DNA of 64,000 bases from Candidatus Deferrimicrobiaceae bacterium (GCA_036504035.1 DASXVV010000013.1:77302-141301), one strand, 5' to 3'; positions 7,847-16,151 are shown, numbered from the stretch's first letter. Translations and numbers: made by a program. The notes: generated by a model not told the origin, from the sequence alone.

Positions 7847-8182
7847 GTAAATCTTGCCACGTGACATGACAAGGCAAGTGGTCATTGTTTTCCAAGGTGT
7901 TGAAAAATATGCGCGGGTCCATGAAGAGGTTTTTTCTGTCACAGCAGATGGAGATATTATGTCACGAAAACCGCCGCAATTATCCGATGAGAAAATAGTT
8001 TTCCCGCCCGGAATCGAGATTAGGACGTCATCTTAAAACTCGTTGGACGACGACTGATTTTCAGATAAGTTCCACAAGCATCCCCGTTCTCGGGCCATTT
8101 TTCTTAGCAGCAAGCACGCCATTTTCGTTTGCGGGAAGTGGACCATCACAGATCGTTGTTTATTGGTTATAGATTCATCTCC

Positions 8183-8497
8183 TTATTTCCGCCTTCCGCC
8201 TCGGCGCTCGACAACATGGAATCCAAAACCGACAGCGCCTGGGTCTTCTCGACTGTACCGAGCAGCCTGCTCAACAGCCTCTTGTACGTCTGGATGGAGC
8301 GGTCTGCCAAGCATTTCTGTGTAGCTAACATCTCCACATATTTGTTTATGGAAGTCTGCACGCTCAACCTCCTCCTTCTTGTGCTTGTGCCACAATTCCC
8401 TGACGATAAAGATGAATCCTATTGCCATGAGATATCCCAACCAATCTACATGGCGATAGGGTGACACGTTGAATAGTTCTCTCAAGAAATCATCCAT
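8183..8497 (-). CDS. Small single-TM protein of unknown function (islet gene)
   Basis: 104 residues with a good AAGGAG site 5 bp before the ATG at 8497. One membrane helix (about residues 19-36, YLMAIGFIFIVRELW) precedes a charged cytoplasmic tail (HKHKKEEVERADFHK). The family is not recognised. It follows the upstream gene (8510-9106) by 12 bp on the same strand, so the two form a bicistron inside the tRNA-bounded insert. Codon use is more AT-rich than that of neighbouring chromosomal genes. Confidence 0.6.
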   Translation of the reverse strand: MDDFLRELFNVSPYRHVDWLGYLMAIGFIFIVRELWHKHKKEEVERADFHKQICGDVSYTEMLGRPLHPDVQEAVEQAARYSREDPGAVGFGFHVVERRGGRRK

Positions 8498-8509
8498 CTT
8501 TGCTCCTTT

Positions 8510-9106
8510 TTAGTAGAAAGATTTGCTTGTGTTGTGGACCCGACTTGGAAAGCCATACCGTCTTCCCCGTGCTGATTTTTCTGTGTCTGATACCCTGTTC
8601 TTTATTTCCATTTGCTTATCGTATTCCGCCTCTTTCTCCTTTTGTATTGCTTCTCGTTCTTTGTCGCGAGCTTCGGCCTCGGCTCTGACTCTGGCTTCAT
8701 CCACACGTCTAACCATTTCCTCATGCTGCAACAGTGCGAAGCCCTTGTCCCCAGCCTTCGATATTCCCTCCGTGTCAAATCCATCCGAGACTACGAACCC
8801 CGCCCTGATAGATGCCGCTTGGGTTGTGGGGGTATATTCTATGTAGGCGGAATCGCTATAAACACTCTTCACAATGCCGCTTGCCACCGGCTTGCCTTCG
8901 TTATTAAACACTCTCACTTCTGCCCCAGTAGAAAATACACCCCCAACAGGCATAATAACGATTCTGCTAGTTGCGGGGATATTGCGGGAGACGACGCCGT
9001 AGGAGGGGGTAATTGCTTGGTCGAAAGCGAAACATATTGCGGAAGTGAATGTTAATAGCGATGCTAAAAATACAATTGTTTTACACGTTTGGTCATGTCT
9101 TCGCAT
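8510..9106 (-). CDS. Exported protein: signal peptide, SH3-like beta segment, coiled coil (islet gene)
   Basis: 198 residues. The N-terminal signal peptide (about residues 1-28, TIVFLASLLTFTSAICFA) is followed by a beta-rich segment (GAEVRVFNNEGKPVASG... IVKSVYSDSAYIEYTP) of SH3-like character. A long charged coiled coil runs from residue 130 (VDEARVRAEAEARDKEREA...). No known family is recognised. No strong ribosome-binding site precedes the ATG at 9106. The export signal and coiled coil suggest an envelope-spanning or self-associating periplasmic protein that may act with the small membrane protein downstream. The role is unknown. Confidence 0.6.
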   Translation of the reverse strand: MRRHDQTCKTIVFLASLLTFTSAICFAFDQAITPSYGVVSRNIPATSRIVIMPVGGVFSTGAEVRVFNNEGKPVASGIVKSVYSDSAYIEYTPTTQAASIRAGFVVSDGFDTEGISKAGDKGFALLQHEEMVRRVDEARVRAEAEARDKEREAIQKEKEAEYDKQMEIKNRVSDTEKSARGRRYGFPSRVHNTSKSFY

Positions 9107-9225
9107 GATTAGGTTATGAAGTTCTCCAAGAATACCAGTGAAAACATTTCAGATGATTTTCGTAATAATAATTGGATTACATATCAATAAAAAGTGTATC
9201 CATATTAGACCTGTGAATTTGCGAT

Positions 9226-9435
9226 ATGCAGTATACGCCAAATTTCTATCTGGATGTAAAAATATTTGTCACAAGTAGTAGCGGAAAAATAGGAAAAATT
9301 CGTAGTTGGTCACAAATTGGACACAACGGTAAATATCGAATCATTTTACATGACACGAAAATTTTAGAAGTTACTGATATTACAAAGGAAAAAGTGGTGC
9401 CCCCGCGTGGACTCGAACCACGGCACGCGGTTTAG
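9226..9435 (+). CDS. Doubtful small ORF at islet right end
   Basis: A 69-codon frame with a protein-like hydrophobic/charged pattern (KIFVTSSSGKIGKIRSW, then HNGKYRIILHD). It has no ribosome-binding site and its last 14 codons run antisense through the tRNA-Arg gene. It may be the displaced start of a longer gene cut by the integration, or non-coding. Listed only because nothing else explains this stretch. Confidence 0.2.
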   Translation: MQYTPNFYLDVKIFVTSSSGKIGKIRSWSQIGHNGKYRIILHDTKILEVTDITKEKVVPPRGLEPRHAV

Positions 9436-9470
9436 GAAACCGCTGCTCTATCCACCTGAGCTACGGGGGC
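9395..9470 (-). tRNA. tRNA-Arg (anticodon CCU)
   Basis: 76 nt with encoded CCA. Acceptor arms are GCCCCCG/CGGGGGC, the D arm is GCTC...GAGC, the anticodon loop TTCCTAA (anticodon complement at 9434-9436) sits on GCGGT/ACCGC, and the T arm is GTGG-TTCGAGT-CCAC. It lies 10 bp downstream of the apt stop on the same strand, so co-transcription with apt is possible. Its 3' half is duplicated at 7805-7846, marking it as an integration target. Confidence 0.95.
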
Positions 9471-9480
9471 ACGTGAGGAA

Positions 9481-10005
9481 TTACTCGTCGAATTCGATCA
9501 GGGAAAATACCTTCCGGGGGGCAAGTTTCTGGCGGCCGCTCAGGAACCGCAACTCTGCCAGGAAGCAGCATTCGACGATCTCGGCTCCCATGTGTTCGAG
9601 CATGCCCGAAACGGCGGAGACGGTTCCTCCGGTTGCGAGAATGTCGTCGGCGATGATGACACGCATCCCGGGCGTGATGGAATCCGCGTGGATCTCTAGC
9701 TTGTCCTTGCCGTATTCGAGGTCATAGTCGGCGGAAACGGTTTTGTGCGGCAGTTTCCCCGCCTTGCGAACCAGGATGACCCCCGTTCCGAGCTTGTAGG
9801 CCAGTGCAGCGCCCATGACGAATCCGCGGGCCTCGATTCCGACCACCGCGTCGATCTTCTTGTCGAAATAACGATGGGAGATCAGGTCGATCGTTTCCTG
9901 GAACGAGGTCGGATCGGCCAGAAGGGTCGTGATGTCCTTGAACTGGATTCCCTTGATCGGGAAATCGGGAATATTCCGGATCTGATTCTTGAGGTCGCTT
10001 AACAT
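9481..10005 (-). CDS. apt: Adenine phosphoribosyltransferase
   Basis: 174 residues, the usual length. It converts adenine and PRPP to AMP (purine salvage, cytosol). It shows the type I PRTase pattern: [14 protein letters not shown], then the PRPP loop [13 protein letters not shown] with two acidic residues and a TGGT turn near 120-130. The N-terminal [16 protein letters not shown] is characteristic of Apt. It lies downstream of surE, with a 75-bp spacer carrying an inverted repeat. Confidence 0.97.
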   Translation of the reverse strand: MLSDLKNQIRNIPDFPIKGIQFKDITTLLADPTSFQETIDLISHRYFDKKIDAVVGIEARGFVMGAALAYKLGTGVILVRKAGKLPHKTVSADYDLEYGKDKLEIHADSITPGMRVIIADDILATGGTVSAVSGMLEHMGAEIVECCFLAELRFLSGRQKLAPRKVFSLIEFDE

Positions 10006-10032
10006 CTGGTCGTCATCCTTCGTTCCAGAATG

Positions 10033-10064
10033 ATTTTCGGGAAACTCGGATTGTACCCGAAAAT
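10033..10064. repeat. Inverted repeat in the surE-apt spacer
   Basis: ATTTTCGGG at 10033-10041 and CCCGAAAAT at 10056-10064 are perfect 9-bp arms around a 14-nt loop, in the short spacer before apt. There is no U-tract after it on the minus strand, so a simple intrinsic terminator is unlikely. It could be an mRNA stem or an operator. Confidence 0.5.
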
Positions 10065-10080
10065 GACGAGAAAGTCGTTA

Positions 10081-10848
10081 TCACCATTTCCAGCGCCGTA
10101 GCGGCTTCAGCGAATCGTACCGGGTCAGATCGAGATGAAGGGGGGTCACCGAGATATAGCCCTCCTCGACGGCCTCAAGATCGGATCCGGGAACCTCTTC
10201 ATGAGAAAGCGCATCGCCGCCGATCCAATAATAGAACCGTCCCCTTGGATCGCGTTTCCGGACGATCGCGTCCCCGTAGATCCGCCTTCCCATCCGGGTG
10301 ACGCGGACGCCGCGAATCTCATTATCGGGAACGGCCGGAACGTTCACATTGAGGAGCGTATCGGGCGGCAATCCTTTTTCGAGCACGTTCAGGGCGACCC
10401 GCTTCGCGAACTCGGCCGCTTTCACGAAATCGAATCGCTCCCACGTCGCCAGCGAGAACGCGATCGACGGAAGCCTGAGGAGCGTTCCCTCCATGGCTGC
10501 CGCGACGGTCCCGGAATAGGTGATGTCGTCGCCCATGTTCGCTCCTTTGTTGATCCCGGAGACGACGAGGGCGATCTTCTTGCGGCGCAGGATGCCGTTG
10601 ACCGCCAGGTTGACGCAATCGGTCGGCGTTCCGTCGACGGAATACCAGCCGGGGGACAGTTCGTCGACGCGCAGGGGGCGAGAGAGGGATAGCGAGTGGC
10701 CGGCGGCGCTGCGCTCGCGGTCGGGCGCCACGACCACGACGGTGCCGATCTCGGACATGGCGGCGGCAAGCGCGCGAATGCCGGCCGACCGGATACCGTC
10801 GTCGTTGGACACCACGATCAGCGGGGGCTTTGCGGAAGACTTGCGCAA
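10081..10848 (-). CDS. surE: 5'-nucleotidase SurE
   Basis: 255 residues, TTG start at 10848 behind AAAGGGGAAAAG. It dephosphorylates nucleoside 5'/3'-monophosphates with a divalent metal. The metal-site signature VVSNDDGIRSAGIRAL is near residues 12-27, and VAPDRERSAAGHSLS, VDGTPTDCVNLAVNG and VVSGINKGANMGDDITYSGTVAAAMEG follow as in the family. Cytosolic. It follows the tRNA-Pro terminator, so it probably has its own promoter or depends on read-through. Confidence 0.95.
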   Translation of the reverse strand: MRKSSAKPPLIVVSNDDGIRSAGIRALAAAMSEIGTVVVVAPDRERSAAGHSLSLSRPLRVDELSPGWYSVDGTPTDCVNLAVNGILRRKKIALVVSGINKGANMGDDITYSGTVAAAMEGTLLRLPSIAFSLATWERFDFVKAAEFAKRVALNVLEKGLPPDTLLNVNVPAVPDNEIRGVRVTRMGRRIYGDAIVRKRDPRGRFYYWIGGDALSHEEVPGSDLEAVEEGYISVTPLHLDLTRYDSLKPLRRWKW

Positions 10849-10900
10849 CGGAACTTTTCCCCTTTCACGGGCCCGACGGGAACCTGTCGTTCACCGGATG

Positions 10901-10932
10901 CAAAAAGAGGGCTACGGCAGTGCCCGTAACCC
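10901..10932 (-). terminator. Rho-independent terminator after tRNA-Pro
   Basis: On the minus strand, GGGTTACGG (10932-10924) pairs with CCGTAGCCC (10917-10909, one G-U pair) around a 6-nt loop. It is followed by CTCTTTTTG, with five U residues at 10906-10902. It ends the tRNA-Pro transcript before surE. Confidence 0.75.
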
Positions 10933-10950
10933 CCTTTGAATATTCAGAAA

Positions 10951-11027
10951 TGGTCGGGACGACTGGATTTGAACCAGCGACCCCTTGCACCCCATGCAAG
11001 TGCGCTACCAAGCTGCGCTACGTCCCG
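10951..11027 (-). tRNA. tRNA-Pro (anticodon GGG)
   Basis: 77 nt including the encoded CCA. Acceptor stems are CGGGACG/CGTCCCG, the anticodon stem is CTTGC/GCAAG with the loop ATGGGGT, and the T arm is CTGG-TTCAAAT-CCAG. It closely follows the bacterial tRNA-Pro(GGG) pattern and ends just before a strong terminator. Confidence 0.95.
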
Positions 11028-11078
11028 ACCCGCAAAAAATCAATTCTACACGAACCGCCGGGACCTTGTCACGTAAAA

Positions 11079-11471
11079 TCAATGACGGTTGTAATCGTCC
11101 GCGAGGCGCTCGATGTCATCCTCGCCGACGTAGGCGCCGGTCTGGACTTCGATGATGACCAGGTCGTTATTCCCGACGTTCTGGACCCTGTGAACCGCAC
11201 CCAGCGGGATGCTCACGTTATCGCCGGCCGAGAGCGGAAGTTCTTCGTCTCCACGCGTGACGATCGCATTTCCCTGGACGATGTGCCAGTGCTCGGCCCG
11301 CTTCTGATGACGCTGGAGGCTCAGGCGTTGCCCGGGATGGACCAGGAACCGTTTGACCTTGTAGCCCTCGTCGACGAAGAGCACCAGGTAATAGCCCCAG
11401 GGGCGATCGCCGCGTTTGCCGGCAAGTCTGTTGAAGAAGTTGGCGATGCGATCTTGAAGGTTCAGCGACAT
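11079..11471 (-). CDS. Stand-alone cupin, mannose-6-phosphate isomerase type II C-terminal domain
   Basis: 130 residues. RPWGYYLVLFVDEGYKVKRFLVHPGQRLSLQRHQKRAEHWHIVQG is the start of the bacterial MPI_2 cupin, with His/Glu metal ligands in the QRHQKRAEHW motif. A second cupin motif (IPLGAVHRVQN) follows. In bifunctional ManC/AlgA this domain follows a guanylyltransferase domain, which is absent here. Likely role: sugar-phosphate isomerisation or sensing. It is not proved to be catalytic alone. Confidence 0.85.
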   Translation of the reverse strand: MSLNLQDRIANFFNRLAGKRGDRPWGYYLVLFVDEGYKVKRFLVHPGQRLSLQRHQKRAEHWHIVQGNAIVTRGDEELPLSAGDNVSIPLGAVHRVQNVGNNDLVIIEVQTGAYVGEDDIERLADDYNRH

Positions 11472-11479
11472 GGATGATC

Positions 11480-11863
11480 CTATCGGCGGTCCAGAATCGA
11501 CTTGATGGCGACAAGCTCTTTCTTGACCAGGCGAAGGGCCGACTTGTGCGGATTTTCCTTCAGGTCGAGGGCAAGCTGTCGTTGCTTCTCTTTCATGCGG
11601 TCTTTCAGCTGCAAGCGTGCGCCTTCGATCGTGAATCGTTCTACGTGAAGCATCTGGCGAATTTCAAGCAGGATTTCGACTTCGTGCCTTTTGTAGATGC
11701 GATGGCTGGAGCGGTTTTTTGCTGTCGCGAGGTTGAACTCGGTTTCCCAGAAGCGAACGACATAGGGCTTGACGCCGAGAAGTTCGCTGACTTCCCCGAT
11801 TTTGAAATAGAATTTATCGGGAATCGCGGGGGATGTCACGTCGAGTGTCGTCGATCGGTTCAA
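11480..11863 (-). CDS. MerR-family transcriptional regulator
   Basis: 127 residues from a TTG at 11863 that overlaps the stop of ihfA (TTGA); a GTG a few codons inside is a possible alternative. The winged HTH (YFKIGEVSELLGVKPYVVRFWETEF...HRIYKRHEVEILLEIRQML) spans residues 18-75. A coiled-coil tail follows, and there is no C-terminal effector domain or metal-binding Cys. This short MerR next to ihfA-pheT is a recurring arrangement in Geobacter-like genomes. The target is unknown. Confidence 0.88.
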   Translation of the reverse strand: MNRSTTLDVTSPAIPDKFYFKIGEVSELLGVKPYVVRFWETEFNLATAKNRSSHRIYKRHEVEILLEIRQMLHVERFTIEGARLQLKDRMKEKQRQLALDLKENPHKSALRLVKKELVAIKSILDRR

Positions 11864-12147
11864 CTCTTGGGCGGTTCGTTGATGAACGCCTTGAGGATCT
11901 GGCTCGGACGGAAAGTCAGGACCCTGCGGGCGGTGATTTCGATGTCATCGCCGGTTTGCGGGTTGCGCCCCTTCCGCGGGCGCTTGTCGCGCAAGACGAA
12001 GTTTCCGAAACCGGAGATTTTGATCTTGTCCCCCGACTTGAGGGTGTGCTTAAGCGTGTCGAAGATATCCTCGACGATTTCCTGTGCCTCTTTCTTGGAA
12101 AGGCCTACCTTCTCGTAAACGATGTCAACCAGGTCTGCTTTCGTCAT
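11860..12147 (-). CDS. ihfA: Integration host factor subunit alpha
   Basis: 95 residues, the usual length. It is a DNA-bending protein that acts as a heterodimer with IhfB. The HU/IHF fold shows TKADLVDIVYEKVGLSKKEAQEIVEDIFDTL, then GFGNFVLRDKRPRKGRNPQTGDDIEI, where the RNPQTG turn carries the intercalating Pro. The position directly after pheT is the classical one. IHF would also assist sigma-54 promoters such as the one at 53820. Confidence 0.95.
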   Translation of the reverse strand: MTKADLVDIVYEKVGLSKKEAQEIVEDIFDTLKHTLKSGDKIKISGFGNFVLRDKRPRKGRNPQTGDDIEITARRVLTFRPSQILKAFINEPPKS

Positions 12148-12175
12148 CAGGCCCTCCCCGGGATTCGCATTCCTG

Positions 12176-14587
12176 TCACGAGGTGCGAATCTTTCCGCCG
12201 AAGCGATTGTCCAATAAATTTAATATCTTGGTATGTATACTATTAACCTCTGATTCGGTCAAGGTCCTGTCGGACGGTTGCAGTTTGACCCGGAAGGCGA
12301 TGCTTTTCTTTCCCTCCCCGATCTTGTCGCTCGTAAAGACATCGAAAACCGATGCGGATGCGATCTCGGGCGAAAGCTCGCGCACCATGGCCAGGATGTC
12401 CCCCACCGCCGCCACCGAGGGGACGATGCAGGCGTAGTCCCTGAACACGGGGGGAAATTTCGGGATTTCCCGGTGGAGGGCCGGATGCGGCTCGTTAGAA
12501 AGCGCAACGGGGAGACGCAATTCAGCGTAGCAGACCGGTCGTTCTATATTGAATTCGGATAGAAGGTCGTGGGAAATTACGCCAACCCAGCCGACGATCT
12601 CCCCCTTCATGATGATGTCGGCCGCCTGTCCCTCTACGTAGAATGGCCGGGAGCCGGTCGGAACGAAGTGGACCGGGCCTGCCCCCAAAACGTTCAGAAC
12701 GCCTTCGGATATCCCCTTGACGTCGAAAAAATCGACCCCCTCGTGGGCCCCCGACCAGGCGCCGGGAAGACGGTGGCCATACAGGGCGAAGGCGATCCGG
12801 GGTTCTTCGAAATGGAAGCGCTCGTACGATTTTCCGAATGCCTTGCCCGTTTCGAACAAGCGGATCTCGTCGATAAAGCGGCGGACATTCGACGAGACGT
12901 TGTGGAGCAGGCCTGCCAGGAGATCCGGGCGCATCACTGTCATGTCGTCCGAGAGCGGATTGGCAAGCCGCATCGCATCGGCGGCATCGAAGCCGATCCG
13001 GGCTCCCAGGCGCAACAGCTCTTTTTCGGAGACGAAGGAATAGTTGATGACCTGCGAGAAGCCCTGGGTCCGAAGGTATTCGCTCCCTCGCTCGACCGCG
13101 GCGGTGAAGCGGTCGTCCGCCGAGAATTCGGGCCCTGTCTCTGACCCGGGAAAGGTCGTCGGGATCGTGTCGTATCCGGTCAGCCGGGCGATTTCCTCGA
13201 TCAGGTCGATCTCGCGCTCGATATCGAAGCGATTGGAAGAGACGCCGACCTGCCATGCCCCCGCCTCGGGTACGGAAACAGGGAACCCGAGCCGATCGAA
13301 AATCGAACGGCAGCTGTCGGCGCCATAGACGCGCCCGATGATGCGGTCGGCCTGTTCGGGTCGAAACGGGACCGTCCGCGTGAAGTCGCGGTCGCCTCCG
13401 ATGTCGATGATCCCCGGGGCGACGGTCGCTTGTGTGATCTGCGACAGGAGCGAGGTCGCGCGTTGGACGGCATAGAGGGTTCCGGCGGGGTCGACACCGC
13501 GCTCGAACCGATAGGAGGATTCGCTGGAGATCCCCATGCGGCGGGCGGCGAACCGGATCGCCGAAGGTGCGAAGTGGGCGCTCTCGAAAAGCACGCGTTT
13601 GGTCTCTGCGAGCACCTCGGTGTTCTGACCGCCCATGACGCCGGCGACTGCGACGGGGCGCTCTCCGTCCCAGATGAGCAGCATCTCGGGCAATGCCTTT
13701 CGCTTGACGTTGTCGAGCGTGACGAACTCCCGCTCGATCCCGGAGCGCCGGACGTCGATACGGCCTCCCGCGAGACGATCGAGGTCGAAGGCATGCATCG
13801 GTTGCCCGACCTCGAGCAACAGGTAGTTGGTGATGTCGACGACGTTGTTGATCGGACGAATGCCGCAAAGCGACAGTCGTCTCTGCATCCAGGCCGGCGA
13901 TGGCCCGATCGTCAGGCCGGTCATGACCCGGGCGGAATAGCGGGGGCAGAGATCGGGGTCGGTCACGGCAACCGAAGCCAGAGTCTTGGCCTCGGGTCCC
14001 ATTTCATGAATCGGGGTGTCGGGGAGGACCACCTTTTCGCCGGTCAGGGCGGCAACCTCGCGAGCGACGCCGAGAACGCTCAGGCAATCGCCCCGGTTGG
14101 GGGTGATCTCGACCTCGAGCAGGTGGTCGGAAAGTCCGAGCGCCACGGCCAGGGGGGTGCCGGGAACCGAGTCGGCCGGCAGGATCATGATCCCCGCGGA
14201 TTCCTCGGCAAGTCTCAACTCTGTCTCTGAGCAGAGCATCCCCTCGGATATCTCGCCGCGGATCTTGGCCTTTTTGATCTCGATCCCGTTGGGCAGCTTT
14301 GCGCCGATTTTCGAGAGGGCGACGTGATCGCCGGCAGCCATGTTCTTCGCACCACAGACGATCGGGTATTCGCGCTCCCCGTCGGTTACCCGGCAAAGGG
14401 AAAGCTTGTCCGCGTTGGGGTGAGGTTTTTTCTCGAGGATCTTCGCGACGACGACGTGATCGAGTCCGTCACCGAGAAACCGACAGGAGGAGACCTCGAT
14501 GCCACCCATGGTCAGTGCCTCTTGCAACTGAAAGGGCGACAAGCGGGTGTCGATGAACTCTCGAAGCCAGGAATACAGGATCTTCAA
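12176..14587 (-). CDS. pheT: Phenylalanyl-tRNA synthetase beta subunit
   Basis: 803 residues from a TTG at 14587 behind GGGGGAG; the frame upstream is antisense-like overlap with pheS. It begins KILYSWLREFIDTRLSPFQLQEALTMGGIEV, as PheT proteins do. In order it has the tRNA-binding EMAP-like domain (residues 40-150), the B3/B4 editing region (VDITNYLLLEVGQPMHAFDLD near 250), the B5 domain, the catalytic-like core and the C-terminal anticodon-binding FDX domain. It forms an alpha2-beta2 enzyme with PheS, encoded 31 bp upstream. Confidence 0.97.
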   Translation of the reverse strand: MKILYSWLREFIDTRLSPFQLQEALTMGGIEVSSCRFLGDGLDHVVVAKILEKKPHPNADKLSLCRVTDGEREYPIVCGAKNMAAGDHVALSKIGAKLPNGIEIKKAKIRGEISEGMLCSETELRLAEESAGIMILPADSVPGTPLAVALGLSDHLLEVEITPNRGDCLSVLGVAREVAALTGEKVVLPDTPIHEMGPEAKTLASVAVTDPDLCPRYSARVMTGLTIGPSPAWMQRRLSLCGIRPINNVVDITNYLLLEVGQPMHAFDLDRLAGGRIDVRRSGIEREFVTLDNVKRKALPEMLLIWDGERPVAVAGVMGGQNTEVLAETKRVLFESAHFAPSAIRFAARRMGISSESSYRFERGVDPAGTLYAVQRATSLLSQITQATVAPGIIDIGGDRDFTRTVPFRPEQADRIIGRVYGADSCRSIFDRLGFPVSVPEAGAWQVGVSSNRFDIEREIDLIEEIARLTGYDTIPTTFPGSETGPEFSADDRFTAAVERGSEYLRTQGFSQVINYSFVSEKELLRLGARIGFDAADAMRLANPLSDDMTVMRPDLLAGLLHNVSSNVRRFIDEIRLFETGKAFGKSYERFHFEEPRIAFALYGHRLPGAWSGAHEGVDFFDVKGISEGVLNVLGAGPVHFVPTGSRPFYVEGQAADIIMKGEIVGWVGVISHDLLSEFNIERPVCYAELRLPVALSNEPHPALHREIPKFPPVFRDYACIVPSVAAVGDILAMVRELSPEIASASVFDVFTSDKIGEGKKSIAFRVKLQPSDRTLTESEVNSIHTKILNLLDNRFGGKIRTS

Positions 14588-14618
14588 AGCGAGACTCCCC
14601 CAGGAATGGCAAAGATGG

Positions 14619-15653
14619 CTAAAAGCGGGAAAGGAAACGGAGATCGTTTTCGAAAAAGAGGCGAATGTCTCCGATGCCGTGGCGAAGCATCGCGATCCGT
14701 TCGACGCCCATGCCGAACGCGAACCCGGAGTAGATTTCGGGGTCGTAGTCGACGAATCCGAAAACTGCGGGGTCGACCATGCCGGCCCCGAGGATCTCGA
14801 GCCAGCCGCTCTCCTTGCAAACCCTGCAACCTTTTCCACCGCAGATGACGCACTCGATGTCGACTTCGGCGGAGGGTTCCGTGAAGGGAAAGAAGCTGGG
14901 GCGGAAGCGCAACGGCTTGCGTTCGCCGAACATCATGGCACAAAACTCGGTCAGGATTCCCTTGAGGTCGGAAAAGGTGATGCCCTTGTCGACCGCAAGC
15001 CCTTCGACCTGGTGGAACATCGGGCTGTGGGTGATGTCGGAGTCGCAACGATAGACCGAACCGGGAGCCACGATGCGGACGGGCGGCCTGGAGGCCTCCA
15101 TGGTGCGGATCTGGATCGGGGAGGTGTGGGTGCGAAGCAGCAGGTCTGGCGTAGGGCCCGCCATGAAGAAGGTGTCCTGCATCTCACGGGCCGGGTGGTC
15201 GGCCGGAAAGTTGAGCGCCTCGAAATTGTAGTAGTCTTTTTCGATCTCGGGACCGAGGTGGGTGGAGAAACCGAGCCGGTTGAAAGCGGAAACGATGTCG
15301 GCCATGGTCCGGGAGATCGGGTGGCGATGCCCCATGGGCGGCACGCGTCCCGGAAGGGTTACGTCGATCTGCCCGGCCGCGTCGCGCAACTTGCGCTCAC
15401 GCTCACGGAATTCGTTCAGGCGGGTGTCGAATGCGGCCTCGAGTGCCTGCCGTGCGGCATTGGCGGCGGCGCCGACCTGCTTGCGCTCTTCAATGGGGAG
15501 GCCCGCAAGCCCCTTCATGATCTCGGAGAGGGTCCCCTTCTTTCCGAAGAAGATGCCCTTGACCGAGAGGAGGTCGCTTTCCGACTTCGCGTCGGAAAGC
15601 GCCTTCAACCCCTCTTCGGTGATGTCGGAAATATGGTGATCGGCAGAATGCAA
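14619..15653 (-). CDS. pheS: Phenylalanyl-tRNA synthetase alpha subunit
   Basis: 344 residues. A coiled-coil N-terminal arm (residues 1-85) is followed by the class II core with motif 1 (RPPVRIVAPGSVYRCD region), motif 2 and motif 3 (GFAFGMGVERIAMLRHGI near 315-330). HPISRTMADIV, LHTSPIQIRTM-like and ELLGAGMV-like (LEILGAGMVDPAVF) segments are diagnostic of PheS. It charges tRNA-Phe with PheT. It lies 12 bp downstream of rplT. Confidence 0.97.
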   Translation of the reverse strand: MHSADHHISDITEEGLKALSDAKSESDLLSVKGIFFGKKGTLSEIMKGLAGLPIEERKQVGAAANAARQALEAAFDTRLNEFRERERKLRDAAGQIDVTLPGRVPPMGHRHPISRTMADIVSAFNRLGFSTHLGPEIEKDYYNFEALNFPADHPAREMQDTFFMAGPTPDLLLRTHTSPIQIRTMEASRPPVRIVAPGSVYRCDSDITHSPMFHQVEGLAVDKGITFSDLKGILTEFCAMMFGERKPLRFRPSFFPFTEPSAEVDIECVICGGKGCRVCKESGWLEILGAGMVDPAVFGFVDYDPEIYSGFAFGMGVERIAMLRHGIGDIRLFFENDLRFLSRF

Positions 15654-15665
15654 GGATATGCCCGC

Positions 15666-16025
15666 TTATTTCGCGAGGGCCGCCTTCGACTGGTCGGCCA
15701 GCGCCTTGAATGCTCCGCTTTCGTTGAGCGCGAGATCGGCCAGCATCTTGCGATCGACCTCGATGCCGGCGATCTTGAGACCGTGCATGAACTGGCTGTA
15801 GGACAGCCCGTTTTCGCGGGTCGCGGCATTGATGCGGGTGATCCAGAGCGAACGGAATTCGCGTTTGCGGACACGGCGGTCGCGATAGGCATACTTCAGC
15901 GCCCGGTCGACGGCTTCCTTGGCGGAACGGAGCAGGCGTCCCCCGCCTCCACGGAAACCCTTGACGAGCTTGAATACTGTACGGCGTTTCTTCTTGGCGT
16001 GTACGGCTCTTTTTACGCGGGGCAT
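15666..16025 (-). CDS. rplT: 50S ribosomal protein L20
   Basis: 119 residues. [27 protein letters not shown] opens the basic N-terminal extension and a helical core follows, as in all L20. It binds 23S rRNA early in assembly and is a known translational repressor of its own operon in several bacteria. The 136-bp spacer upstream, after rpmI, holds three consecutive hairpins. Confidence 0.97.
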   Translation of the reverse strand: MPRVKRAVHAKKKRRTVFKLVKGFRGGGGRLLRSAKEAVDRALKYAYRDRRVRKREFRSLWITRINAATRENGLSYSQFMHGLKIAGIEVDRKMLADLALNESGAFKALADQSKAALAK

Positions 16026-16056
16026 CTTGTTTCCCTCTTCTTTCGCGTGTTGCCCC

Positions 16057-16151
16057 GCCGGTCACGATGACCGGCGAAGGAAATTGAGGAGTGCCGGGAA
16101 GGGGCCTGTCCCCTTCCGATGTCGACAACCTGAAGCCCGCTCAGGGCGGGC
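16057..16151 (-). promoter_or_regulatory. Three tandem hairpins in the rpmI-rplT spacer
   Basis: Perfect stems at 16135-16151 (6 bp, loop TCAGG on plus), 16097-16117 (8 bp, GGAAGGGG/CCCCTTCC) and 16057-16075 (8 bp, GCCGGTCA/TGACCGGC, 3-nt loop) stand between rpmI and rplT. None has a U-tract, so they are more likely mRNA-structure, processing or L20-control elements than terminators. The stems are visible; the role is inferred. Confidence 0.5.

Larger units (their letters stand above)
7847..9394. mobile_element. Remnant tRNA-Arg-integrated genomic islet, about 1.55 kb, no integrase
   Basis: The stretch lies between the partial tRNA copy and the intact tRNA-Arg. It is clearly more AT-rich than both flanks and carries two minus-strand genes without recognisable housekeeping function. 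The first 336 bp (7847-8182) and the last 288 bp (9107-9394) hold no convincing gene. No recombinase, transposase or phage structural gene is visible, so it is either decayed or moved by a helper. Confidence 0.65.

Noticed and set aside
7854-8036. A 60-codon plus-strand frame at the left end of the tRNA-bounded islet
   Set aside because: No ribosome-binding site and no recognisable domain or coding-like composition; treated as non-coding islet sequence.
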